48,630 nucleotides of DNA, from the NCBI GenBank assembly GCA_041623895.1, contig JBFJVZ010000003.1, positions 1-48,630 of the forward strand. Direction: 5' to 3'. The notes beneath the pieces were generated by a model that searched no databases, was not told the DNA's origin, and saw nothing but the letters and a program-made list of their open reading frames with translations. The translations under genes and the position numbers were made by a program. Origin of the DNA: JBFJVZ01 sp041623895 (GTDB lineage Bacteria; Planctomycetota; Planctomycetia; Pirellulales; Pirellulaceae). Shown here piece by piece: positions 35,961-44,743 of this stretch. Position 1 is the first letter of the stretch; every line of letters begins with the position of its first letter.

Positions 35961-36404
35961 GTGCGAGTCGTTCTGCAACGCGTTTCCAGCGCCAGTGTCA
36001 CGGTTGATGGTCAAATCGTGGGCCAGATCGGTGAAGGCTTGCTCGCTTTGGTTGGCATCGCTCGCGGCGACACGGACGCAGAAGTCCGTTGGATGGCCGA
36101 CAAAACAGCCGAGCTCCGCGTCTTTGAAGATGACCAAGGTAAGATGAATCGCTCGCTGCTGGAGATCGGCGGCTCGGCCCTCGTGGTTAGCCAATTCACG
36201 TTGTTGGGTGACTGTCGCAAGGGACGCCGCCCGGCGTTTACAGGTGCCGCCGATCCAGAAGTGGCCAACCGCTTGTACACGCGCTACGCGGATCTGCTTG
36301 CCGAGCGTGGCGTCGGTGTTCAGCGAGGAACCTTTGCTGCCGATATGCAGGTTGCGCTCGTGAACAACGGACCGGTGACAGTGATTTTGGAACGAGTCCC
36401 GTAA
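35961..36404 (+). CDS. dtd: D-aminoacyl-tRNA deacylase
   Basis: Dtd hydrolyses D-amino acids from mischarged tRNA. GTG 35961 is the likely start (147 residues, reading RVVLQRVSSASVTVDG as in the family), with GGAG about ten bases upstream; an in-frame GTG at 35952 is less likely. The two active-site signatures are present: SQFTLLGDCRKGRRPAFTGA and the Gly-cisPro motif in LVNNGPVTVILE. Length matches the family. It stands alone between divergent or convergent neighbours. Confidence 0.95.
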   Translation: MRVVLQRVSSASVTVDGQIVGQIGEGLLALVGIARGDTDAEVRWMADKTAELRVFEDDQGKMNRSLLEIGGSALVVSQFTLLGDCRKGRRPAFTGAADPEVANRLYTRYADLLAERGVGVQRGTFAADMQVALVNNGPVTVILERVP

Positions 36405-36514
36405 TGTCCACAACGCTGCGACCAATTTTGTGTAGCGGAATTCGTAAGAAATCCGACAGTCTTAATCTGCCCGGAAGTCTTCTGACGTCGGCTGCGAAAG
36501 CAAAGCCTGTGCAT

Positions 36515-37246
36515 TCAGCGCTTCGGCATCCATCGATCCCACGGTAATTGATCGGCTCGCGGCTGGGCGATGTGATAATTCTGATCCAACCGGGTCCGTT
36601 CGCGAAGTCGATCGGCGAAATCGGTATCGCCCCAAGCCAGGTAAGAGAGTACCGCGACTTGGGTGTAAATAAAGATGTTGGCAAGCGTGTTATTACCAAA
36701 CAGCTTCATCGCTGATCCAAACGACTTCTTTGGACGCAGTCGTCCCACACCAACGTTCAGAGCCCAAATCTCATCCAATAACAGATGCACAATAAAGCCA
36801 AGAACGACAGCCAGGCTCTTGTACACACGCACGGATTCGCTTAGGCACGGCATCGCCAGATAGGCAAGCAAACCGGCAGTCGCCGCCGCCGGAATGCTGT
36901 GCCACATGCCGCGGTGAACCGTAAAGCGTTTAAAGAACTCGAAAACGACAAACCGAATCGCCACATAGATCAGCATCGCTGCCAGCGCCATCGATTCGTG
37001 TGAGAGCTGCAGATCACGAAATCGCTCCAGCATCAACATCGGCACAACGGCCGCCGCAAACATACTCGTTTCGCGAAGTGGAATTCCTGAGTCGCTGTCC
37101 AAGTCAGGCAGCATGCCGCTGACAGCGCACAGACCACCAGCCAAAATGCCGCTTTCCAGCGTCATCGATTGACTGGTCACGCCCCAGTATCCATACCCGA
37201 TACCGACGATCGTGCTGGCGGTAATGTGAGTTTTAAAATCAGCCAC
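36515..37246 (-). CDS. YdjM-like (DUF457) membrane-bound metal-dependent hydrolase family
   Basis: The protein has 243 residues with several hydrophobic helices. Family marks are FKTHITASTIVGIGYGYWG at the start, then GMLPDLDSDSG, HRGMWHSIP and FIVHLLLDEIW, which carry the His and Asp residues expected to bind metal. YdjM/LexA-regulated relatives are inner-membrane proteins of unclear substrate. The C-terminal 60 residues are polar and rich in Arg. It is convergent with dtd and divergent from the CvpA gene, with a REP-like pair in the upstream gap. Confidence 0.85.
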   Translation of the reverse strand: MADFKTHITASTIVGIGYGYWGVTSQSMTLESGILAGGLCAVSGMLPDLDSDSGIPLRETSMFAAAVVPMLMLERFRDLQLSHESMALAAMLIYVAIRFVVFEFFKRFTVHRGMWHSIPAAATAGLLAYLAMPCLSESVRVYKSLAVVLGFIVHLLLDEIWALNVGVGRLRPKKSFGSAMKLFGNNTLANIFIYTQVAVLSYLAWGDTDFADRLRERTRLDQNYHIAQPRADQLPWDRWMPKR

Positions 37247-37258
37247 AATTCTTGACGA

Positions 37259-37310
37259 AGGCCAGGACTGGTCCGGGTAAGAAAGACGCCAGGGCGAGTC
37301 CTGGCCTACC
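37259..37310. repeat. Pair of REP-like palindromic units, second copy
   Basis: AAGGCCAGGACTGGTCCGGG (37259-37278) faces GCCAGGGCGAGTCCTGGCCT (37288-37307, followed by ACC). The units are inverted relative to each other and similar to those at 4053-4124, with a shared core GGCCAGGAC/GTCCTGGCC. The site lies between divergent genes, so a terminator role is unlikely. This supports a dispersed repeat family. Confidence 0.6.
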
Positions 37311-37451
37311 TAGTCGGTAGATAAAGTTTTTCGTCGTGCGGTGCCAAGTGAGAATCGATTGATCTGGGATCCTTTGCGCTGCTATAGTCGCACCGAACGC
37401 GTAGGGCAGCAGGCTGCCTTGATTGCTAGCAAATTCCACTCTCCTGCATGC

Positions 37452-38222
37452 ATGGAAGCTGATTCGGTGGAGATCTATGACATTGTGATGCTGGTCGTGC
37501 TGGTGGGCGCGGCGTTGTTCGGGGCGATCAAGGGCTTCGCCTGGCAATTGGCCTCGATCGCCTCGATCGTGGTCAGCTACATCGTGGCGTATCGTTTTCG
37601 CGAACCATTTAGCCAATCGATTCATGCCGATCCGCCCTGGAATCGGTTCCTGGCGATGCTGATTCTGTACATTGGCACCGCGCTGGTGATCTGGGTCGGA
37701 TTCCGGATGATCAGCGGCACCATCGATCGTCTGAAACTGAAAGAATTCGACCGCCAGATCGGCTTCCTGTTTGGGCTAGCAAAAGGCGGTTTGTACTGCA
37801 CACTGATCACGCTGTTTGCGGTCACGCTGCTGGGTGAGTCGATTCGGGAACAAGTGGTTGCTAGCAAAAGCGGCCGCTATATCGCCACGGTTTTGGATAA
37901 GAGCGAGTCGGTCATTCCACCGGAAATCCACGAGGTCGTTCAGCCATATTTGGAGCGTTTTGAAGACCGCTTTGCGGGTGCCGCAGCGGGTACAAATTCA
38001 GCCCGTGAAACAATGTTTGATCAGGCAATTCCGCAGCTGAAACAGATCCCCCAGCGAGCCGGCGAAATGCTGCCCGAATCGTTCTGGAACGACGCGGCGA
38101 GCGGAGGATTTCAGCGGCAGCCATTGCCGCTGGATCCGAGGCAATACCAGCCTGCCGGCAACCGTTTCCAGCAAGCGCAAGGCGACCAAGCGAAGCCGCC
38201 TTGGAATGGATTCCAACGCTAG
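37452..38222 (+). CDS. CvpA family membrane protein
   Basis: ATG 37452 gives 256 residues; the frame is open to 37341 but that part overlaps the promoter region. Four hydrophobic helices follow the family pattern, starting YDIVMLVVLVGAALFGAIKG, with ASIVVSYIVAYRF, FLAMLILYIGTALVIWVGF, and FLFGLAKGGLYCTLITLFAV. CvpA proteins are required for colicin V production in E. coli and are otherwise of unclear function in the inner membrane. The C-terminal 110 residues are polar and Gln/Pro-rich, longer than in classical CvpA. Confidence 0.85.
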   Translation: MEADSVEIYDIVMLVVLVGAALFGAIKGFAWQLASIASIVVSYIVAYRFREPFSQSIHADPPWNRFLAMLILYIGTALVIWVGFRMISGTIDRLKLKEFDRQIGFLFGLAKGGLYCTLITLFAVTLLGESIREQVVASKSGRYIATVLDKSESVIPPEIHEVVQPYLERFEDRFAGAAAGTNSARETMFDQAIPQLKQIPQRAGEMLPESFWNDAASGGFQRQPLPLDPRQYQPAGNRFQQAQGDQAKPPWNGFQR

Positions 38223-38886
38223 CAACGTCAACCAAAGCGAAGCTGGATCACATCGCAGAGAACTGCACGCTGATCTCAAAAGAACCGGGGAAATACGGGC
38301 GTTTTTCGACCGCTTGTACAACATAAGAGGCATTATCGGACGTTGGAAACAGGTCTCAAAACACCCTGCATGGCCAGCAAATGCAGCTCCAGCGTCTGCC
38401 GTCCTTGCCCGTTGGCGTCGATTGCTGCCGATCTGCTCTCGGCTCTCTAACGCCAACAAATCATCAGGGACACAGATGAGGAACGCTCCGCTCTTGGCTT
38501 CATTTCGTCGCCGTCAGCTCTGCCCGGTTCGGCCGGAATTCCGCGCACCCACGGCGCTAGAACGCGGAGCAAAAAAAACGGATATTCGGCGGCGTGGAAC
38601 TCGCGATTTGAAATCCAAAAATTTGAGAATTTGAAATCGAATTTTCGAAGCAAGAAACAATCGCGAAAACGGAGCAACATTCGGTTTGAAAAGCGATTTT
38701 GAAAAGCAAATCGGGAAGCGAAAAATTCAAAATTTCGAAAACCGACCGGGGGAAGTTTTCCCGGATCGTGACGATTATGCAGCGAAGTCGCTATCGTCGC
38801 CCGTTCCGAGGAACTCGCAATTTGAAATCGAGAATTTGAAATCTGAAATCGCAGTTTCGGATCGATTTGATTGGCAGTGATCCAGC
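38223..38886. other. Long intergenic region, A/T-richer, with a duplicated motif
   Basis: No gene is supported in these 664 bases; the overlapping frames have Arg-rich compositions typical of chance. The second half is markedly A/T-richer than the rest of the window and contains two related units (see the repeat entry) and a hairpin CCGGG...CCCGG at 38746-38764. It separates the CvpA gene from the convergent cytochrome gene. Confidence 0.6.
38597..38850. repeat. Two imperfect copies of an AATTTGAAAT-rich unit
   Basis: GAACTCGCGATTTGAAATCC starts at 38597 and runs on with ATTTGAGAATTTGAAATCGA to 38640. GAACTCGCAATTTGAAATCG starts at 38811 and runs on with AGAATTTGAAATCTGAAATC to 38850. The two units share the opening GAACTCGC and a run of TTTGAAATC words. 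Similar A/T-rich words lie between them. This looks like an intergenic repeat of unknown origin. Confidence 0.55.
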
Positions 38887-40272
38887 TCAATCGGCGGCGT
38901 TGACGTACATCTTTGTCGCCTCGAGATCGATGCGGACGTGATGATCGACCATGCTGGGAAACACCATCCCCCGGCGGGTTTCCAACGGCATTTCCTGGTC
39001 TCGTGTCATCGGCATGTGACAGCTGATGCAATTGCTGACGATTGAATCGCCAATCTGTGCTGACATCCCACAGTGCTGTTGATCGTGGCACTCCAGGCAG
39101 CGCCCAGAAAACGTCGCGGTATCACGGCGCTCGTTGCGATGAGGATTGTGGCAGCTGGTGCAGGTCATGTCGCTGTGCTGAAAACATGAACTCTTCTTTA
39201 GTCTTGTCAGCTGGTTGCTGGTATGAACGCTGCCAACCTTGTCCGGCAAAGGGATTTGCTGGTGGAATTCACTGATTTCGTCGCCGGGACGAAAGCTGAA
39301 CGCTGGTTTCTTTAACTGGAATGATCCTGAATGGCACTGGCCGCAAATATCCAGCTGTTGTTGCCTTGAGAGTTTGGCAGGCAGTGTGATGAACTTTGTT
39401 TGCTTCGTCTCTGGGTTTTGCTGGTGGAATTCGATATGGCTTTGACCGGGACCGTGGCACCGCTCACACGAGATCCCCCAGATTGCCGAGTCTTGGAGAT
39501 AATGGTTTGGCGGTTTGGTCTGCTGAATAAAGGTTGCGTGGCATTCCAAGCAGCCAGTGCGGATCACGCGAGTCAAGTTGACATCGGTCGGCGAGAAGCC
39601 GGGGCTGGGGATCCATTCATCGGTGCCGGAAAAGTAGGAGATGTGCGTTTGAAACAATCGATCGCCATGCCAATACAAATAAGTTTGCCCCGTCTTGGCT
39701 GATCCGGTCACGATCTGCATCGGGACTTGATGCTTCCAATCGCAAAAATCGATCGATTGGTGAAGGGAATCACCGCGCTTGATCACTCGGTGTGATAGTT
39801 CGGGGTCGCTGGTACGAACAATGGAGGCATCATCGATCGGCCCATGGAATGTCTTTTCCGAGGCAGGCGCGCTGGTTTTGTGATGCGCCGTCTGGACAAA
39901 TCCATCGTGTTGCTGCTGATGACAATCGGCGCAGGCGGCCGCACCAACAAAACCCGGGTTGGCATCTTCTTGCTTTGCCGGATCCGATGTTGCTCGCTGA
40001 GGTCCCAGATCAGGACGATAGGGCAGTGAGATTCGGGAACCACTTGGTGATTCGATTTCCCAGAGGTCACTGCTGCGCTCGGCGATCAACTTGTCGCTCA
40101 ATCGCACCATGGCGACGTGAACGGAATCGACTGGCTGGGCGGCGTCCAGCTTGGCCATCTTTCGGGCGATGCGCTCAGCCTCTTCGGCTTCGCGCCCGCC
40201 GCCCCCGTTGTAGATCAACCAGGCAACACAGGCGACGACGGCAGCGGCCAATAGGATTCTGGATGCGCTCAT
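38887..40272 (-). CDS. Membrane-anchored seven-heme cytochrome c
   Basis: The protein has 461 residues. A hydrophobic N-terminus (ILLAAAVVACVAWLIYN) acts as signal or anchor. Seven CxxCH heme sites are visible in order: CADCH, CLECH, CERCH, CGQCH, CTSCH, CLECH and CISCH. The heme spacing, with GISCERCHGPGQSHIEFH and SDMTCTSCHNPH, resembles the cytochrome c554/NrfA-like or octaheme-like multiheme group common in planctomycetes. No catalytic lysine site (CxxCK) was found. It should be an electron carrier or a periplasmic reductase subunit. Its start overlaps the accA stop (ATGA), so translation is coupled. Confidence 0.87.
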   Translation of the reverse strand: MSASRILLAAAVVACVAWLIYNGGGGREAEEAERIARKMAKLDAAQPVDSVHVAMVRLSDKLIAERSSDLWEIESPSGSRISLPYRPDLGPQRATSDPAKQEDANPGFVGAAACADCHQQQHDGFVQTAHHKTSAPASEKTFHGPIDDASIVRTSDPELSHRVIKRGDSLHQSIDFCDWKHQVPMQIVTGSAKTGQTYLYWHGDRLFQTHISYFSGTDEWIPSPGFSPTDVNLTRVIRTGCLECHATFIQQTKPPNHYLQDSAIWGISCERCHGPGQSHIEFHQQNPETKQTKFITLPAKLSRQQQLDICGQCHSGSFQLKKPAFSFRPGDEISEFHQQIPLPDKVGSVHTSNQLTRLKKSSCFQHSDMTCTSCHNPHRNERRDTATFSGRCLECHDQQHCGMSAQIGDSIVSNCISCHMPMTRDQEMPLETRRGMVFPSMVDHHVRIDLEATKMYVNAAD

Positions 40273-41246
40273 TGGACATGCGCACCGGGGTCCTCTAGAT
40301 ACACACCGATCCTGCGGAATTTTTCATAGCGTGATTCGATCAGCTGATCGGCGCTGGAGGTTTCGAGGTCGGCGAGCGTTCTGGAGAGATACGACTTTAA
40401 GCGTGAAGCCATTTGGTGGTGGTCCCGGTGAGCTCCGCCTAACGGTTCATCAAGCACGTCGTCGACGACGCCCAGCCGCTCCAGATCGCTGCTGGTGAAA
40501 CGCAGTGCCGCTGCGGCTTTGGGTGCGTGTTCGTGGCTTTTCCATAGGATACCGGCGCAGCCTTCGGGGCTGATCACGGAATAATAGGCGTGACGCAGGA
40601 TCGCGACGCGGTCCCCGACGCCGATGCCCAGCGCGCCGCCAGAGCCTCCTTCGCCAATCACGATGCAAATGATCGGCGTGCGCAGCCGGCTCATCTTGAA
40701 CATGCTTTCGGCAATCACTTGGGCTTGTCCGCGCTCTTCAGCGCCGACTCCGGGATAGGCTCCCGGTGTGTCGATGAAGCAAACCAGGGGCAAACGATAC
40801 TTTTCGGCCAGCCGCATTTTGCTCATCGCTTTGCGGTAACCTTCCGGATGTGCACAGCCAAAGTGACAGGCCGCGCGCTCTTTATACGTGCGTCCTTTTT
40901 GGTGGCCGACGACCAATACCTTGTGGCGATCGAGCTTGGCGAAACCGGACAGCATCGCACGGTCGTCACCGAAATGCTTGTCGCCGTGCAATTCGACAAA
41001 CTCGTCGAAGACCAGGTTCAAGTAGTCTCGCGTGTAGGGCCGGTTTTTGTGCCGAGCGACTTGCACGGTTTGCCAGGCGTCCAGGGAGGAATAGACGTCC
41101 CGCAACTGCCGGACTAACTTTCGGCGGAGTGAACGGATTTCGTTTTCGGTTTCGCCGGAACGGTTGGTTTGCCGCTCCAGGGTTGCGATCTTGCTTTCCA
41201 GTTCCGCGATTTCGTGTTCGAATTCCAATCCGGGGCCTGCGTTCAT
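40269..41246 (-). CDS. accA: Acetyl-CoA carboxylase carboxyltransferase subunit alpha
   Basis: AccA is half of the carboxyltransferase that forms malonyl-CoA for fatty-acid synthesis. The 325 residues start with a coiled coil (LEFEHEIAELESKIATLERQ). The carboxyltransferase domain follows, with FVELHGDKHFGDDRAMLSG, VLVVGHQKGRTYKERAACHF, FIDTPGAYPGVGAEERGQAQ, GEGGSGGALGIGVGDRVAIL and SVISPEGCAGILWKS, all family marks. The N-terminal part is typical. It begins three bases after the kinase stop and overlaps the cytochrome gene, so it is in a tight operon with both. accD is elsewhere. Confidence 0.97.
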   Translation of the reverse strand: MNAGPGLEFEHEIAELESKIATLERQTNRSGETENEIRSLRRKLVRQLRDVYSSLDAWQTVQVARHKNRPYTRDYLNLVFDEFVELHGDKHFGDDRAMLSGFAKLDRHKVLVVGHQKGRTYKERAACHFGCAHPEGYRKAMSKMRLAEKYRLPLVCFIDTPGAYPGVGAEERGQAQVIAESMFKMSRLRTPIICIVIGEGGSGGALGIGVGDRVAILRHAYYSVISPEGCAGILWKSHEHAPKAAAALRFTSSDLERLGVVDDVLDEPLGGAHRDHHQMASRLKSYLSRTLADLETSSADQLIESRYEKFRRIGVYLEDPGAHVQ

Positions 41247-41249
41247 CGT

Positions 41250-42260
41250 TTAGTTGCGCTCCTTGCGTTTCTTCCTGCGCTTCAGTTCGTTCGCGTCTCT
41301 TTTTTCTTGTTGCTCGTCAAATTCTTCATCCGATTCCAGACCCTGCTGGGGCTTGCGGATCATGTCATCGGCGCCTTTGATGCCGGGCATCGAATCAAAC
41401 ACACTGACTCTTGGTTTGCGGGGCCGCTTGACAAAGACTTCTATTGTACGGAATTGCTTCAAAAACTCCCACATCGATGGCGGGCGGTCATCCGGTTTCT
41501 TGGCCATCATGCTCTTGACCAGGTTGGCAAATTCCTTGGAGACGTTTTCGTTGTGAACAATGGGACTGGGAATCGAGGCTGTCAGGTGCTTGTTCAACAA
41601 ATCATTAGGCGTGTCACCGGTGTACGGCGGTTTGGCGGTACACATTTCAAACAGGACGCAGCCAAATGCATAGATATCCGTTCGTTCGTCGCACACTTTG
41701 CGGCGAATCTGTTCGGGAGCCATGTAGCTGCGCGTGCCTTTAGCGACCTTGGCACTATGAAACAGTTTGCTCAAGCCGGTTTTCTTTTTCTGTGCAATCG
41801 TGAAATCGATCAGCTTCACGACGCCTTCACGGCTGACCAGAAAGTTGTCCGGTTTGACATCCAGATGAATCCAGTTTTTGGTGTGCAGGTAGTACAACCC
41901 TTCGGCCGCCTGTTCGACGATCTTGTCCAGCATGAACGCCAGCGACTCGGGGCCGCGACGGAGCGCTTGTTTGATATTCAGTTCGCTGAATAGCTCCATG
42001 ACCAAGAACGGTGTGCCGCTATCGACACGGTACTCCATGACTTTGATGATTCGCGGGCTGGCAAGCTCCTTGGCGACGTTGTATTCGTGCCTGAGCAAAG
42101 CGATTTCGGTTCTGTCGTCCCGTATATTGTGCCGCAGGATTTTCAACGCGAAACGCTTTTGCGATTGCTCCTCGATCGCTTCCCAGACCTCGCAGGTACT
42201 TCCCAAACGAATCAGACGAGCCAACCGGTACGGCCCCAAGAAGTCACGGGATTTGCTCAT
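41250..42260 (-). CDS. Ser/Thr protein kinase with atypical HRD and DFG motifs
   Basis: The protein has 336 residues and no membrane segment. The kinase domain covers about residues 10-275. The ATP lysine is K40 in FALKIL. The catalytic loop reads HLDVKPDN (132-139), keeping D134, K136 and N139 but with Leu for the Arg of HRD. The metal-binding motif is DFT (152-154) in place of DFG, keeping the Asp. APE is at 181-183. The glycine-rich loop is also unusual (RLGSTCEVW). Key residues for phosphotransfer remain, so activity is plausible. The C-terminal 70 residues are Lys/Arg-rich and disordered. It lies three bases upstream of accA. Confidence 0.88.
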   Translation of the reverse strand: MSKSRDFLGPYRLARLIRLGSTCEVWEAIEEQSQKRFALKILRHNIRDDRTEIALLRHEYNVAKELASPRIIKVMEYRVDSGTPFLVMELFSELNIKQALRRGPESLAFMLDKIVEQAAEGLYYLHTKNWIHLDVKPDNFLVSREGVVKLIDFTIAQKKKTGLSKLFHSAKVAKGTRSYMAPEQIRRKVCDERTDIYAFGCVLFEMCTAKPPYTGDTPNDLLNKHLTASIPSPIVHNENVSKEFANLVKSMMAKKPDDRPPSMWEFLKQFRTIEVFVKRPRKPRVSVFDSMPGIKGADDMIRKPQQGLESDEEFDEQQEKRDANELKRRKKRKERN

Positions 42261-42445
42261 CGGGTCTGGATCGTGTGCGTCAGAGGAAGGAATTCAATAT
42301 TCGACATCATAATCGATGCCGGAACTACCCCCGAGCAGAATTGGTTTTTTGCCAGCGGCGGACAGATCTCTGGTAAGGGAGTCCGAAAACATCCGCCAAT
42401 TCCAGGGTCGCAGCTGGTAATGCGCCGGAACTGCACCGCGTGCTG

Positions 42446-43612
42446 TTAAGGTGAATTCTGTTGCAACACCTGCCGGTATACGTTTCGGATCTTTTGCGTC
42501 ATGGTTTGATGGCGGAACCGATCGGTGAATCTGCTCTGCCCTGCCCCGCCCAGACGACTCCGCAAATCGGCGTTGCTGGCCAGGCGTATCAGTGCCGATG
42601 CCAGAGCGTCCGTGTCATTCGGTGGAACCAGATATCCTGTCTCGTCATTGATGCAGACTTCACGTGCGCCGTCCACGTCATAACTGACCACGGGCAGCCC
42701 GGCGATCAAGGCTTGAGGCAATGCGCGGGCCAGACCCTCGCGGAATGAGGTGTGGACCAGTGCGTCCATTGCGCCGATCAGAGACGGTACTTCGGCCGGC
42801 GGCACGAGCCCGGTAAAGACAAAGTGCTCGTGTAGTCCAAGTGAATCGATTCTTTGCTGGAGCGATTCACGAAGCAAACCGTCACCGACTAGCAAGAAAC
42901 GGACTTGCGGCAGCCGCTGGACGACTGCGACGGCCGCCGTGATCAGATCGTCGTGTCCTTTGAGGTGAAAGAGTCGGGCGATTTTGCCGATCACGACATG
43001 TTGAGTCTGCAACTGATAACGCTTGCGGACTTCTTCGCGATGCTCGCACGCATGAATGAAAGGTTCGACGTCCATGCCGCTGTAGATCGTGACAAATTTT
43101 TCCGGCGGCGCGACCCCGGCTGCGACCATTAAGTCGGTCATCGCATCGGCGACGGAAATCATCCGGTGGCAGCGGCGGGCAGCCCATCGTTCGCAGCGAC
43201 GAAAAAATTCACGGGCGGGAGCAGACTGGAACGGATGAAATGGTGCACCGTGAACCGTGTGGATCACCGCTGGCACACGCAATTTCCAAGCGACACTGCG
43301 ACCCAGCATTCCGCCTTTGGCGCTGTGCGTGTGAACAACGTCTGGCTTGAAGTCGCTGAGCGCGGCTGCGATTGCGCTGCGTGCGTGCCAGTCACGCAGC
43401 GGGTGAATCGCGCGACGGAGCGAGGGAATCATTTCAACTGGTAACTCCCCTGCCCTGCCCCCGCTAAGCAAGTCGCCTTCGGGACCGATTCCAGGTCCGG
43501 TGATCAGCAAGACTTCATCACCGTGCTCGCGAATCAGGTCCAGGCAATTCAGCAACGTATTTTCCTGCGCGCCGCCGATGACCATACGCGTGATGACATG
43601 AGCGATTCGCAC
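42446..43612 (-). CDS. Glycosyltransferase family 4 protein
   Basis: A GTG start gives 388 residues. The GT-B fold is seen from RIAHVITRMVIGGAQENTLL at the start, DVVHTHSAKGGMLGR, AVIHTVHGAPFHPFQSAPAR, and the C-terminal nucleotide-sugar part IGKIARLFHLKGHDDLITAA, FTGLVPPAEVPSLIGAMDAL, HTSFREGLARALPQALIAGL (with the EGLARALPQA acidic motif) and VPPNDTDALASAL. It transfers a sugar from a nucleotide donor, probably in glycan or lipid-linked oligosaccharide synthesis. Acceptor and sugar cannot be inferred. It lies 185 bases upstream of the kinase gene. Confidence 0.93.
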   Translation of the reverse strand: MRIAHVITRMVIGGAQENTLLNCLDLIREHGDEVLLITGPGIGPEGDLLSGGRAGELPVEMIPSLRRAIHPLRDWHARSAIAAALSDFKPDVVHTHSAKGGMLGRSVAWKLRVPAVIHTVHGAPFHPFQSAPAREFFRRCERWAARRCHRMISVADAMTDLMVAAGVAPPEKFVTIYSGMDVEPFIHACEHREEVRKRYQLQTQHVVIGKIARLFHLKGHDDLITAAVAVVQRLPQVRFLLVGDGLLRESLQQRIDSLGLHEHFVFTGLVPPAEVPSLIGAMDALVHTSFREGLARALPQALIAGLPVVSYDVDGAREVCINDETGYLVPPNDTDALASALIRLASNADLRSRLGGAGQSRFTDRFRHQTMTQKIRNVYRQVLQQNSP

Positions 43613-43801
43613 AGGCGGCGTCTTTACTTTGGTTGGGGGATGTTGCGGAAAGGACTACGAAACAGCGAGTTTATCAGTTCAGGCCGGATCGCAGGACACG
43701 ACGTGGGCCTCCGCACGCCGTCTGCCGTGAAGCCGCGAGAAATGTGCTGCGTGTTCTATTTTAGGGCGAACCCCGCGGCATGAAGAACTCCGTCGCCGGC
43801 A

Positions 43802-43837
43802 GGCTTGGAAAACTGGCCGCATGGGGCTCTCCAAGCC
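43802..43837. repeat. Inverted repeat upstream of the glycosyltransferase gene
   Basis: GGCTTGGA (43802-43809) and TCCAAGCC (43830-43837) are perfect 8-base arms around a 20-base loop. The site lies in the 268-base gap between the sigma-factor terminator and the glycosyltransferase start. It could be an operator or a stem; nothing more can be said. Confidence 0.4.
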
Positions 43838-43880
43838 GGTCACCGAGTGTCCGGCGATCATCCGCGTTGCTGGGGGGGCC

Positions 43881-43912
43881 AAAAAAAACGGCGTCCCGAT
43901 TTGGGGACGCCG
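43881..43912 (-). terminator. Rho-independent terminator of the sigma-factor gene
   Basis: Read on the minus strand, CGGCGTCCCC...CGGGACGCCG forms a strong stem of about ten GC-rich pairs with a short AAAT loop. Eight T residues follow at once. It lies 33 bases after the stop of the sigma gene. It is the clearest terminator in the window. Confidence 0.9.
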
Positions 43913-43945
43913 TGGCGGTCGATCGATGAGATTAGGCGCGACGTG

Positions 43946-44743
43946 CTAAGTGCCGAACTCGACGCGTCGACGTCCGAGCTGTGCTTGCAGACGATTGACA
44001 ATCGAGGTGTGCATCTGGCTGACGCGTGATTCGGAAAGATCGAGCGTGGCCCCAATCTCTTTCATCGTCAGTTCTTCGTAGTAATAAAGAATGATGATCA
44101 GACGCTCGTTGCGATTAAGTCCCTTGGTGACCAGACGCATCAAGTCATTCTTTTGCACGCGGCGAGTCGGATCTTCACCTTTCTTGTCTTCCAAGATGTC
44201 GATTTCACGAACGTCTTTGTAACTATCGGTCTCGTACCATTTCTTGTTCAACGAGACGACGCCCACAGCGTTGGCGTCCGACTGCATTTTTTCGACATCC
44301 TTGATCGGCATTTCCAACTGCGCGGCGAGTTCTTGGATGGTGGGTGCTCGGCCCAGTTTGGTTTCCAGTTTCTTCCGCGCGTCGCCCAGCTTGCTGGCTT
44401 TGCTACGGACCAGTCGGGGCACCCAATCCATGGTACGAAGTTCGTCCAGCATGGCGCCGCGAATTCGGGGCACACAATAGGTCTCGAATTTGACCCCGCG
44501 TTCCAAATCGAACGCGTCAATCGCATCCATCAAACCGAAAATGCCGGCGCTCACCAGATCGTCCAGCTCCACTCCGTCAGGCAGCCGTTGCCAAATTCGT
44601 TCGCCGTTATATCGCACCAGCGGCATGTACCGCTCGACCAAACGATTTCGGAGCGATTCATATTCTGGTGCGTCTTTGTTGATCTCCTTGAAAGTCTTCC
44701 AAACTTGCTGGATATCGTCGTCTGTTGAGACTGCAGCTGCCAT
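43946..44743 (-). CDS. fliA: FliA/WhiG-type flagellar RNA polymerase sigma factor
   Basis: The protein has 265 residues with sigma-70 regions 2, 3 and 4. Region 2 reads RYMPLVRYNGERIWQRLPDG and VELDDLVSAGIFGLMDAIDAF with FDLERGVKFETYCVPRIRGA, typical of the sigma-28 class. Region 3 includes LETKLGRAPTIQELAAQLEM, and region 4 is LNRNERLIIILYYYEELTMK with LDLSESRVSQMHTSIVNRL. The start is fixed by GGAGG at 44749-44753. Its role is transcription of late flagellar genes. It follows flhA and flhF, which supports the flagellar assignment, and is followed by a terminator. An anti-sigma factor (flgM) is not seen. Confidence 0.94.
   Translation of the reverse strand: MAAAVSTDDDIQQVWKTFKEINKDAPEYESLRNRLVERYMPLVRYNGERIWQRLPDGVELDDLVSAGIFGLMDAIDAFDLERGVKFETYCVPRIRGAMLDELRTMDWVPRLVRSKASKLGDARKKLETKLGRAPTIQELAAQLEMPIKDVEKMQSDANAVGVVSLNKKWYETDSYKDVREIDILEDKKGEDPTRRVQKNDLMRLVTKGLNRNERLIIILYYYEELTMKEIGATLDLSESRVSQMHTSIVNRLQAQLGRRRVEFGT

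Noticed and set aside
38206..38634. 142-codon plus-strand frame
   Set aside because: Arg-rich, no start signal, overlaps the CvpA end and runs into the A/T-rich repeat region.
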